Origin: Salinibacterium sp.
GTDB taxonomy: Bacteria > Actinomycetota > Actinomycetes > Actinomycetales > Microbacteriaceae
Reading direction: 5' to 3'
Assembly (NCBI GenBank): GCA_004297555.1
Contig: SCSV01000412.1
Location: 1-6,704 of the forward strand
DNA: 6,704 nt
Shown piece after piece: positions 1 to 5,891 of this stretch. Under the pieces are notes generated by a model. It worked only from the letters and a program-made list of their open reading frames with translations, ran no database searches and had not been told where the DNA came from. The position numbers and the translations under genes are program-made. Position 1 is the first letter of the stretch. Each line of letters begins with the position of its first letter.

Positions 1-426
1 AATGGAATTGACATTGCCCCAGTACTCCTCGACTTGCGGATGCACGAGCGGGTCCCCGTAGACCTCCGAGGTCGAGGCCATGACGAACCTCGAGTGGTCG
101 TGCAGGGCCCGATCAAGCAGCGCCTCGGTGACGACCGATCCCGCGTGGAGCGTCTCAATCGGGTAGCGCTGATAAGCAATCGGTGAGGCGGGGGAGGCGA
201 GGTGGTAGATAAAGTCGAATCGACCCGGGACCACATCGAGAGCCCGCGCATCCGTCTCAAAAAAGGTAAACCCGGTGTGGTTCTGGAGGTGGGCGAGATT
301 TGTCTTGCTGCCCGTAATGAAGTTGTCAACGCCGACGACTTCGAGGCCCGTTGCGAGCAACCGATCAACAAGATGCGAACCGACGAAGCCTGCTGCGCCA
401 GCGACAAGCGCGCGACGTTGTTCCAT
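1..426 (-). CDS. UDP-glucuronate decarboxylase-like NAD-dependent epimerase/dehydratase, N-terminal part (cut by window edge)
   Basis: This is the first 142 residues of a short-chain dehydrogenase/reductase-type sugar-nucleotide enzyme; the rest lies left of the window. The Rossmann glycine motif GAAGFVG is at residues 10-16. It is followed by VVGVDNFITGSKTNL (about 30-44), the IYHLASPASP segment after the third strand, and STSEVYGDPLVHP (about residue 117 onward), which leads into EEYWGNVNSI. The VDNF-TGSK, HLA-PASP and STSEVYGDP-HPQ-E-YWGNVN signatures are those of UDP-glucuronate decarboxylase (UXS), which makes UDP-xylose from UDP-glucuronate with NAD+ in the cytosol. The catalytic YxxxK pair is outside the window, so activity cannot be judged. 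The ATG at 426 places the nucleotide fold at the very N terminus, as in short bacterial homologues; a TTG two codons upstream is an alternative. No clear Shine-Dalgarno sequence is visible. It is divergent from the glycosyltransferase at 564 and probably supplies sugar for the same glycan. A related dTDP-glucose dehydratase-like enzyme is less likely. Confidence 0.88.
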   Translation of the reverse strand, partial: MEQRRALVAGAAGFVGSHLVDRLLATGLEVVGVDNFITGSKTNLAHLQNHTGFTFFETDARALDVVPGRFDFIYHLASPASPIAYQRYPIETLHAGSVVTEALLDRALHDHSRFVMASTSEVYGDPLVHPQVEEYWGNVNSI

Positions 427-483
427 GCTCAATCCAATCGGGAGAAGGAGAATCCATGCGATATGGGCAGCGCCGAAGTGCGC

Positions 484-512
484 CTGAAGGATCTCCCCCG
501 CCACAATACAAT
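484..512 (+). promoter_or_regulatory. Putative promoter of the glycosyltransferase-gtrA pair
   Basis: The hexamer TACAAT (507-512) matches the actinobacterial -10 TANNNT. A weak -35-like CTGAAG (484-489) lies 17 bp upstream and matches the TTGACA consensus at three of six positions. Transcription would start near 519, giving a leader of about 45 nt that contains the GGAGGG ribosome site. It is called from pattern and position only. Confidence 0.4.
503..508 (-). promoter_or_regulatory. Possible -10 box for the UXS-like gene
   Basis: On the minus strand this reads TATTGT, a TANNNT hexamer about 77 bp upstream of the ATG at 426. It overlaps the plus-strand TACAAT box by two bases. No convincing -35 is visible. 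The UXS-like gene has a divergent neighbour, so it needs a promoter within this 137-bp gap, and this is the best candidate seen by eye. Confidence 0.25.
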
Positions 513-552
513 GAATGATCGCGCGTCTCGGACCGTCTGTGCGGTAAGAAAT

Positions 553-558
553 GGAGGG
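553..558 (+). promoter_or_regulatory. Ribosome binding site GGAGGG deciding the GTG start at 564
   Basis: GGAGGG ends five bases before the GTG at 564. It favours this GTG over the out-of-frame ATG at 551, which overlaps the site itself. It is the clearest Shine-Dalgarno sequence in front of any gene in the window. Confidence 0.7.
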
Positions 559-563
559 CCTCT

Positions 564-2108
564 GTGGCAAGCCTGCTCACGAGGGCGCGAGTTCAGCATC
601 TTCTCATTGTGCTTGTGGGCACGGCCGTTGCGATCGTCGTGACCCGGGACGTCCCATACATATTGAACCGGTCGTTCTGGCTCGATGAATCCTGGGTCGC
701 CCTGACCGTCCGTTACCCATTGGCAGACCTGCCTCACTTAACGTCAAGTACCCCAATCGGCTGGAATGCGACCCAACGGTTGTTCGAGCCATTGGGTGAG
801 CAGGCTCAACGCCTGCTCCCGTTGATCTTCGCGTGGCTCGCGAGCGCTGTGGCCTACGTTCTTGGCTATTTCGCCTGGGACGCCACTCGTCGCATCCGTA
901 TTCTCACCGGAATTTTCGTTTCGGCAGTCGTAATCTGTTCTCCATTCATGCTGGCGCGGACTGACCTGAAGCAGTACACCGCTGACGTCTTCTTTGCCTT
1001 GCTCGTCGCAACTCTGGCAGTGCTCGCCGAACGCCGCCGCTCCAGGGCCGCGTTGTATACCTTGACCATTGTCTCGTCGCTGGGGATGTTTTTCAGCCTC
1101 ACGGTCGTGTTCGTTGCAGCGAGCGCCTTCCTTGCGTTGCTGGGAGCAGCGATCATCAGGCGAGACAAGCGCCTGATCCTGGAGCGCGCGGTGGCGGGCG
1201 CGATCTCAGCGGCTTCGATCTTGCTCGTTTATTTCTCGCTGTACCGGCAAGCAAGCGTGGGGGCTCTCGCCGATTATTGGGCTGACTACTATCCGTCGCT
1301 CTCTGCGCTCCCCACCTACTTGGTGTCGAGATCGCTGGCTCTGACGGGGGTGTCGTCCGTTCCGTTGCAGGTGCTCATTCTGGTTACCGTGGCTGCGCTG
1401 ATCATCAGCTTCGTGGTCTTGGCGTTCCGGGAGCGCGAGTTCGTCATGGGAATTTATCTGATTGCACTCGTGCTTGCGGTGCTCGCAGCGGGAGTGGCGA
1501 GGGTATACCCATTGCTGAACGTTCGCACATCATCATTCTTCTTGGTCTCGATGTGCGTGTTCGCAGCCCTCGCTCTCGCGAGACTCGGCGTGCTCGCAAG
1601 CTACCGCTTCGTCGGTGAGAAGCGGCGTGGAATCGCGCTTGTTGCTGCCTTTGCCCTCCTGATCGCGGGCGCGGTCGCGTTCAGCGCCCGAGACTTTCGC
1701 AGCAACGTGATCAGTCTCGAAGATCCGCGATCCCAAATCGATTACATCAAGACTCATTGGTCGAAGAATGACATCATCGCTACCGATGACGCAGGCGCAT
1801 TCTCCCTTGCGTATTACTGGCCCGAGCTCGGTGGCCGCTGGGTTGCTTCTGACAAGTTTGCGAATGGATTCCACATGACGTTTGCACGTTCCAGCGGTGT
1901 AGTCGTTGCCGGGAAGGGTGATGACCTGCCCTCGCTTCTTGAGTCTGCCATCACGTCTCGTCACGCGACCACCGTGTGGTTTTTGTCTACGCACCACTTG
2001 CAGGCACCCTACGTGAGCTCCACCAATGTCGTCGATGAATTCGGAGCGAGGCGGATTTCCACGGGAACAGAACCCCTGTATGCGGTCAGGGCGGCGACCC
2101 TTGGCTGA
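564..2108 (+). CDS. Polytopic membrane glycosyltransferase-like protein (GT-C / GT39-like)
   Basis: This 514-residue protein has about ten hydrophobic segments (roughly 11-28, 83-104, 112-132, 140-156, 164-197, 207-226, 266-288, 293-313, 320-340, 355-374) and a C-terminal soluble tail of about 140 residues. The first loop after TM1 carries FWLDESW with D41-E42, at the place where GT-C enzymes of the ArnT/PMT type keep their acidic catalytic residues. A DLKQYTADVFF segment at 134-144 resembles the conserved KQY stretch of GT39-like bacterial proteins. GT-C enzymes take sugars from polyprenyl-phosphate donors on the outer face of the membrane; the acceptor here is unknown. The GTG start is supported by GGAGGG five bases upstream. 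The 3' end overlaps the downstream gtrA-like gene, which suggests co-transcription and coupled translation. Overall architecture supports the family call, but no specific reaction can be assigned. Confidence 0.82.
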   Translation: MASLLTRARVQHLLIVLVGTAVAIVVTRDVPYILNRSFWLDESWVALTVRYPLADLPHLTSSTPIGWNATQRLFEPLGEQAQRLLPLIFAWLASAVAYVLGYFAWDATRRIRILTGIFVSAVVICSPFMLARTDLKQYTADVFFALLVATLAVLAERRRSRAALYTLTIVSSLGMFFSLTVVFVAASAFLALLGAAIIRRDKRLILERAVAGAISAASILLVYFSLYRQASVGALADYWADYYPSLSALPTYLVSRSLALTGVSSVPLQVLILVTVAALIISFVVLAFREREFVMGIYLIALVLAVLAAGVARVYPLLNVRTSSFFLVSMCVFAALALARLGVLASYRFVGEKRRGIALVAAFALLIAGAVAFSARDFRSNVISLEDPRSQIDYIKTHWSKNDIIATDDAGAFSLAYYWPELGGRWVASDKFANGFHMTFARSSGVVVAGKGDDLPSLLESAITSRHATTVWFLSTHHLQAPYVSSTNVVDEFGARRISTGTEPLYAVRAATLG

Positions 2109-2610
2109 CGTGAAGTTCGGGCCAAAGCACAAGGCATTCGGGTCGCTGCGATCGCTCATTCATTCTGGGCTCAAGTTTGGAGTCATCGGTTTCGGCGGTT
2201 TCCTCGTCGATGTCGGCCTCTTCAACCTATTGCGACTCGGAATCATCGGGCATTCTGACCTCCAGCAACCGCTCATCGCAAAGATTATTTCGGCGACCAT
2301 CGCCACTATCCTCACCTGGCTTGGCAACCGCTACTGGAGTTTCCGCGAGCACCGGCGCGAGAACGCGGCGAGGGAGTTCGTTGAGTTCTCGGTAGTCGCT
2401 GTCTGCGGAATCGCGATCGGAGTCTTGTGCCTGTGGGTCTCCCATTACCTTCTCGGCTTCACGAGCATCCTGGCCGATAACGTCGCAAGCAACGTCGTGG
2501 GCCTCTTTCTTGCGACTACCTTCCGGTTCGTGTTGTACCGGTTCTGGGTCTATGGCCACCACCGCACGGACACTGTCGCAGCACGCCAAAAGTCCACTGA
2601 AGCAGCCTGA
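2080..2610 (+). CDS. GtrA-family membrane protein
   Basis: Read from the ATG at 2080 this is a 176-residue protein with four hydrophobic helices (about 31-56, 64-82, 101-125, 135-155), the size and topology of GtrA (DPMS/GtrA) proteins. Family hallmarks are the G-rich first helix (FGVIGFGGFLVDVGLFNLL), GNRYWSF at 82-88 after helix 2, and FRFVLYRFWVY at 148-158 at the end of helix 4. Members move or position polyprenyl-phosphate-linked sugars at the membrane for glycan decoration; Mycobacterium Rv3789 is a known actinobacterial example. The start is uncertain: in-frame ATGs at 2026 and 2035 would extend it and give up to 83 bp of overlap with the upstream gene, while TTG 2101 or GTG 2110 sits next to that gene's stop behind a G-rich CAGGGCGG. 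All choices keep the four helices intact. Its pairing with the GT-C protein implies a shared glycan job. Confidence 0.88.
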   Translation: MRSGRRPLADVKFGPKHKAFGSLRSLIHSGLKFGVIGFGGFLVDVGLFNLLRLGIIGHSDLQQPLIAKIISATIATILTWLGNRYWSFREHRRENAAREFVEFSVVAVCGIAIGVLCLWVSHYLLGFTSILADNVASNVVGLFLATTFRFVLYRFWVYGHHRTDTVAARQKSTEAA

Positions 2611-2668
2611 GCAAGGCCGCGCCATCGCAGGCGAGCTGCTACCAGCGGCGCTACTACCCGAACGACAA

Positions 2669-2692
2669 AGGCCCCGGATTTCTCCGGGGCCT
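2669..2692 (-). terminator. Strong GC-rich hairpin terminator behind tRNA-Tyr, possibly bidirectional
   Basis: A perfect 10-bp stem (AGGCCCCGGA pairing with TCCGGGGCCT) closes a 4-nt TTTC loop. On the minus strand it begins 6 nt after the tRNA-Tyr 3' end and is followed by TTGTCGTT, a short U-rich run, as expected of an intrinsic terminator. On the plus strand it lies 58 nt past the gtrA-like stop but is followed by CATCCG with no U-run, so termination of that operon is possible but weaker. Confidence 0.82.
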
Positions 2693-2698
2693 CATCCG

Positions 2699-2780
2699 TG
2701 GCAAGTAGAGGATTCGAACCTCTGAAGGCGAAGCCGTCTGATTTACAGTCAGATCCCTTTGGCCGCTTGGGTAACTTGCC
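2699..2780 (-). tRNA. tRNA-Tyr (anticodon GTA)
   Basis: This 82-nt class II tRNA folds completely on the minus strand. The 7-bp acceptor stem is GGCAAGT/ACTTGCC. The D arm has stem CCC/GGG around AAGCGGCCAAA. The anticodon stem TCTGA/TCAGA carries loop CTGTAAA, with anticodon GTA at 2744-2746. A 13-nt variable region containing CGGCTTCGCC forms the long arm typical of bacterial tRNA-Tyr. The T arm is AGAGG-TTCGAAT-CCTCT and the discriminator base is A. CCA is not encoded (CGG follows), so it must be added after transcription. The gene stands alone between convergent gtrA and divergent yajQ, with its own terminator 6 nt downstream. Confidence 0.97.
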
Positions 2781-2827
2781 AGGGCGTCTCCGTCCACGTG
2801 TAATCACCTGGGCGAAGGCGCTGAACC

Positions 2828-2833
2828 AGAATA
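2828..2833 (-). promoter_or_regulatory. Possible -10 box for tRNA-Tyr
   Basis: The minus strand reads TATTCT, a TANNNT match, 47 bp upstream of the mature tRNA 5' end. It would give a precursor leader of about 40 nt. No good -35 is seen at 17-18 bp spacing (TCACTG or GTCACT). It is the only TANNNT hexamer I noticed on this strand in the gap. Confidence 0.35.
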
Positions 2834-2884
2834 CAAGGTCGACGCCACCGCAGTGACCAGGACGCCCGTCAGCACCGCTCGAAC

Positions 2885-2890
2885 TAGCAT
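2885..2890 (+). promoter_or_regulatory. Putative -10 box predicting a leaderless yajQ mRNA
   Basis: TAGCAT is followed by exactly six bases (GGAGCC) and then the yajQ ATG at 2897. With a 6-base discriminator the transcript would begin at the A of the start codon. The overlapping GGAG (2891-2894) leaves only two bases before ATG, too close for a normal Shine-Dalgarno sequence, which favours the leaderless reading. No clear -35 is visible. Confidence 0.5.
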
Positions 2891-2896
2891 GGAGCC

Positions 2897-3385
2897 ATGG
2901 CAGATTCCACATTCGACATCGTCAGCAAGGTCGACAAGATGGAGGCGGACAACGCCGTCAACCAAGCGCAGAAAGAGATCGCGCAGCGTTACGACTTCAA
3001 GAACGTCAACGCCTCGGTGGAGTGGAGCGGCGAGAAGCTGCTGCTCAAGGCGAGCGCGGAGGAGCGAGTGAAGGCCGTGCTCGAGGTGCTCGAGCAGAAG
3101 TTCATCAAGCGCGGCATCTCGCTGCGCAGCCTCGACACCGGCGAGCCCTACGCGAGCGGCAAGGAATACCGCATCGAGGTGTCCCTGAAGAACGGCATCT
3201 CGTCAGAGGACGCCAAGAAGGTCTCCAAGATCATCCGCGACGAAGGCCCGAAAAGCGTCAAGGCCCAGATTCAGGGCGATGAGCTGCGCGTTCAGTCGAA
3301 GAGCCGCGACGACCTGCAGGCAACGATGGCTCTACTCAAGGGCAAAGACCTCGACGTCGACCTGCAGTTCGTCAACTTCCGCTAG
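2897..3385 (+). CDS. yajQ: YajQ-family nucleotide-binding protein
   Basis: This 162-residue cytosolic protein has the full family length. It opens with STFDIVSKVDKMEADNAVNQA (about 4-24), close to the conserved YajQ N terminus FDIVSEVD, and includes the QRYDFKNV segment. It ends in DLQFVNFR at the C terminus, the family's LQF-NFR signature. YajQ proteins fold as two ferredoxin-like domains resembling RNA-binding folds. Some homologues (the Xanthomonas XC_3703 type) bind cyclic di-GMP and act with a transcription factor; whether this actinobacterial one does is unknown. The ATG at 2897 gives the expected N terminus; the ATG at 2889 is out of frame. It is probably monocistronic: divergent from tRNA-Tyr and convergent with the ferredoxin reductase, only 17 bp between the two stop codons, with no convincing terminator hairpin there. 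Confidence 0.95.
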   Translation: MADSTFDIVSKVDKMEADNAVNQAQKEIAQRYDFKNVNASVEWSGEKLLLKASAEERVKAVLEVLEQKFIKRGISLRSLDTGEPYASGKEYRIEVSLKNGISSEDAKKVSKIIRDEGPKSVKAQIQGDELRVQSKSRDDLQATMALLKGKDLDVDLQFVNFR

Positions 3386-3402
3386 GAAGCCTTCGCTAGA
3401 AG

Positions 3403-4770
3403 CTAGGCGCTCTCGCGACCGTTCGAGACGGCGACCATCTCTTCGCGATCAACGACCTTGATGCGAGCACGGCCAACTGGCGCGCCGAGCCCGAGTTCGT
3501 GCTCATCGAGGTTGTGCCAGCCCTCGAGATTCGTGTACTCAATTCCGCGGCTCGCGAGCAGCTCGATGACCGATGCCTCATCCGGACGCTCCGGCGACCA
3601 CCAGTTGGCCTGGTCGTTGAGCACGTGCTTCACGGTCTCCATCGCGTCGCTCTTGGTGTGGCCGATGAGCCCGACGGGGCCGCGCTTGATCCACCCTGTC
3701 GCGTAGACGCCGTGCACCAGTTGGTCGGAATCATCGATCACCTGGCCTTCGCGGTTAGGGATGACCCCACGGTGCTCGTCGAACGGAATCCCGTCGAGCG
3801 GGGAACCGAAGTAGCCGACCGCGCGGTAGAGCGCCTGCACGGCGACCTCGCGGAACTCGCCGGTGCCAGTCACGCCACCCTGACCATCGGGCGTGGTGCG
3901 CTCGTAGCGGAAGCCCTCGACGTGGTCGGCGCCGAGCACCTCCACGGGCGAGGCGAAGAAGTGCAGGTGCAGGCGGCGTGACGCCGATCCGGTCTCACGC
4001 GCGCGCCACTGGGTGAACACCCGGTCGATGACGAGAACCTGCTTATTGGTCTCGATCGCAAGCTTCGAGGCCGCGTCGTAGTCGAAGTCCTCGTCGTGCA
4101 CGACGATGTCGACGTCGTTCAACTCGCCGAGTTCGCGCAACTCGAGCGGCGTGAACTTGACTTGCATGGGGCCGCGGCGGCCGAAGACGTGCACGTCGGT
4201 GACGGGGCTCGCCTTGAGACCCTCGTAAACGTTGGCGGGAATCTCCGTCGGCAGCAGATCGTCGGCGTGCTTGGCGAGCATGCGAGCGACATCGAGTGCG
4301 ACGTTTCCGTTGCCGATGACGGCAACCTCTTTCGCGTCAAGGGGCCACTGCCGCGGGAAGTCCGGGTGGCCGTCGTACCAGCTCACGAAGTCGGCGGCAC
4401 CATAGCTGCCAGACAGGCCGATGCCGGGAATGGTGAGTGGGGCATCCCGAATCGCACCGGTGGAGAAGATCACGGCGTTGTAGTGCTTCTTGAGGTCGTC
4501 GAGAGTGACGTCACGACCGAAGAGCACATTGCCGAAGAGACGGATCTTGCCGGTGTCGAGCACCTCTTTCAGGGCGGTGATGATGCCCTTGATCCGTGGG
4601 TGGTCGGGGGCGACGCCGTAGCGCACGAGGCCGTAAGGAGCAGGCAACTGCTCGAAGAGGTCGATGGAGACCTCGAACTGCTTCTCCGCCTTCAGCAGGA
4701 TGTCTGCCGCATAGATTCCGGCGGGTCCGGCACCTACGATGGCCAGGCGTAACTTGGTCAATTCACTCAA
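3403..4770 (-). CDS. fprA: FprA-type ferredoxin-NADP+ reductase (adrenodoxin reductase-like flavoprotein)
   Basis: The 455-residue protein matches the length and architecture of mycobacterial FprA. The FAD-binding GAGPAG is at 13-18. PAPYGLVRYGVAPDHPRIK (43-61) is the adrenodoxin-reductase signature. The NADP-binding GNGNVALDVAR is at 153-163, GRRGP at 197-201 supplies the arginines expected to contact the 2'-phosphate, and GWIKRGPVGLIG (359-370) is the C-terminal FAD motif. Such enzymes pass electrons between NADPH and ferredoxins in the cytosol; the partner is not in the window. The TTG at 4770 is the longest start. TTG at 4761 (giving MTKLRLAIVGAGPAG) is plausible because GAGAG then lies 9 bases upstream. 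The hexamer directly upstream of 4770 at leaderless distance is TACCCA, which lacks the final T. The gene follows the polyprenyl synthase by 50 bp on the same strand and may be its operon partner. The fprA name is by family resemblance. Confidence 0.94.
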   Translation of the reverse strand: MSELTKLRLAIVGAGPAGIYAADILLKAEKQFEVSIDLFEQLPAPYGLVRYGVAPDHPRIKGIITALKEVLDTGKIRLFGNVLFGRDVTLDDLKKHYNAVIFSTGAIRDAPLTIPGIGLSGSYGAADFVSWYDGHPDFPRQWPLDAKEVAVIGNGNVALDVARMLAKHADDLLPTEIPANVYEGLKASPVTDVHVFGRRGPMQVKFTPLELRELGELNDVDIVVHDEDFDYDAASKLAIETNKQVLVIDRVFTQWRARETGSASRRLHLHFFASPVEVLGADHVEGFRYERTTPDGQGGVTGTGEFREVAVQALYRAVGYFGSPLDGIPFDEHRGVIPNREGQVIDDSDQLVHGVYATGWIKRGPVGLIGHTKSDAMETVKHVLNDQANWWSPERPDEASVIELLASRGIEYTNLEGWHNLDEHELGLGAPVGRARIKVVDREEMVAVSNGRESA

Positions 4771-4791
4771 CTCTCATGGGTAATTCGCTCG

Positions 4792-4810
4792 CGGTCGAAA
4801 TTAGCGACCG
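4792..4810 (-). other. Small inverted repeat between the prenyl synthase and fprA
   Basis: CGGTCG and CGACCG form a 6-bp stem around a 7-nt loop, 10 bp after the synthase stop. No U-run follows on the minus strand, so it is at best a weak terminator or an mRNA-processing or stability hairpin. It could be chance in GC-rich DNA. Confidence 0.35.
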
Positions 4811-4820
4811 AACTATTCTG

Positions 4821-5891
4821 TCAGTAGCTGCGCTCGACGATTGTCTCGGCGAATCGCGTGAGCGCCTTCTTGACCGGACCTTCGGGTAAGGGTGCGAGTG
4901 CATCGACTGCCTCCCGCGACCAACGGTGCGCCTCGTCGAGCGTCTGGCGGGTCACGGGGTGGCTGCGAAGTTCGCTGATCGCGGCCATGAGGTCGGCCGC
5001 GTCCTCGGGGCTGGCCGCCGACGACACGTCCCTTTCGATCCGTCCGAGCAGGGTCGCGGCATCGGCGTCGGTTTTCGCAAGCTTGCGCAAGTAGAGCAGG
5101 GGAAGAGTCGCGACGCCGCCCCGGAGATCGGTACCCGGGGTCTTGCCGGTTTCGTCCAGGCCCGCCGCCAGATCGATGACGTCGTCGATGAGTTGGAAGG
5201 CCACACCGATCTTCTCGCCGAAGATCTCGACCGGCTCGCGATACTCCCGGGGCGCGTTGGAGAAGATCACGCCAACCTGCGCCGCCGCCGAAATGAGCGA
5301 ACCGGTCTTATCCGCCAGCACCTGGATGTAATGGGCGATCGGGTCCTCGTCGCCCCGCGGTCCGATCGTCTCGTGCAACTGGCCGAGGCACAAGCGCTCG
5401 AAGGTGTCGGCCTGAAGCTTGAGCACGCGCTCGCCGAGGTCAGCGCCCAGCTTGCTGGCCCGGGCGAAAAGCAGATCCCCCGTGAGGATGGCGACCGAGT
5501 TACCCCACACGCTCTGCGCGGCGGGAACACCGCGGCGCATTTGCGCGTCGTCCATCACGTCATCGTGGTACAGGGATGCCAGGTGCGTGATCTCCACGGC
5601 TTGCGCGGCGATGATGACCGACTCGTTGTTGCCCTCGCCGAGCTGGGCGGTGAGCAGGGTCAACACGGGGCGCACCCGCTTGCCGCCGGCTTCAAGCAGG
5701 TAGCGGCTCGTCACATCCGCGATCTCGTCTGCGAACTCCATTTGCTCGAGTAGCCCGGCCTCGACTGCCGCAAGGCCCTGCTCGATCGCGTCGACGAAAC
5801 GGCGTTCATTGCTTGAAGCGAAGAGTTTCTCGCCGAGTCCGAGTGAAGAACTCAGCGCGCTGCGGCGGGCGACCGCGGGTCGTGGGGTCAC
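4821..5891 (-). CDS. Long-chain polyprenyl diphosphate synthase (menaquinone side chain)
   Basis: This 356-residue trans-isoprenyl diphosphate synthase extends a prenyl diphosphate by adding isopentenyl diphosphate units in the cytosol. GGKRVRP (69-75) binds substrate diphosphate. The first aspartate-rich motif is DDVMDD (110-115) with RR at 119-120, and the second is DDVID (236-240). GKTPGTDLRGG (249-259) follows. All catalytic aspartates are present. The residue five before the first motif is alanine (105), small as in long-chain enzymes, which fits a heptaprenyl to nonaprenyl product for menaquinone; exact length cannot be read. The GTG start at 5891 overlaps the menG stop as GTGA, so translation is probably coupled. 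With menG it supplies the prenyl tail and last methylation of menaquinone. The N-terminal 20 residues (SALSSSLGLGEK) are a linker seen in related actinobacterial enzymes. Confidence 0.95.
   Translation of the reverse strand: MTPRPAVARRSALSSSLGLGEKLFASSNERRFVDAIEQGLAAVEAGLLEQMEFADEIADVTSRYLLEAGGKRVRPVLTLLTAQLGEGNNESVIIAAQAVEITHLASLYHDDVMDDAQMRRGVPAAQSVWGNSVAILTGDLLFARASKLGADLGERVLKLQADTFERLCLGQLHETIGPRGDEDPIAHYIQVLADKTGSLISAAAQVGVIFSNAPREYREPVEIFGEKIGVAFQLIDDVIDLAAGLDETGKTPGTDLRGGVATLPLLYLRKLAKTDADAATLLGRIERDVSSAASPEDAADLMAAISELRSHPVTRQTLDEAHRWSREAVDALAPLPEGPVKKALTRFAETIVERSY

Noticed and set aside
202..642. 146-residue plus-strand frame across the UXS-like N terminus
   Set aside because: The minus strand there encodes a clear Rossmann-fold enzyme; this frame also crosses the divergent promoter gap and overlaps the GTG start and its ribosome site.
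1533..2159. 208-residue minus-strand frame across the glycosyltransferase 3' end
   Set aside because: It lies antisense to the membrane-protein coding frame and has low-complexity charged composition with no motif.
3374..3410. Repeated GCTAG and small inverted repeats between the yajQ and fprA stops
   Set aside because: The possible stems are short or mismatched, with loops too small and no U-run on either strand, so a terminator call is not supported.
4096..4752. 218-residue open frame antisense to fprA
   Set aside because: It mirrors the strongly conserved FprA frame; long antisense frames are normal in GC-rich genes with high third-position GC. No recognisable motifs and no supporting start signal were seen.
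4926..5753. 275-residue open frame antisense to the prenyl synthase
   Set aside because: The opposite strand encodes an intact synthase with all aspartate motifs. The antisense product is rich in R, V, G and D with no domain pattern, as expected of a shadow frame.
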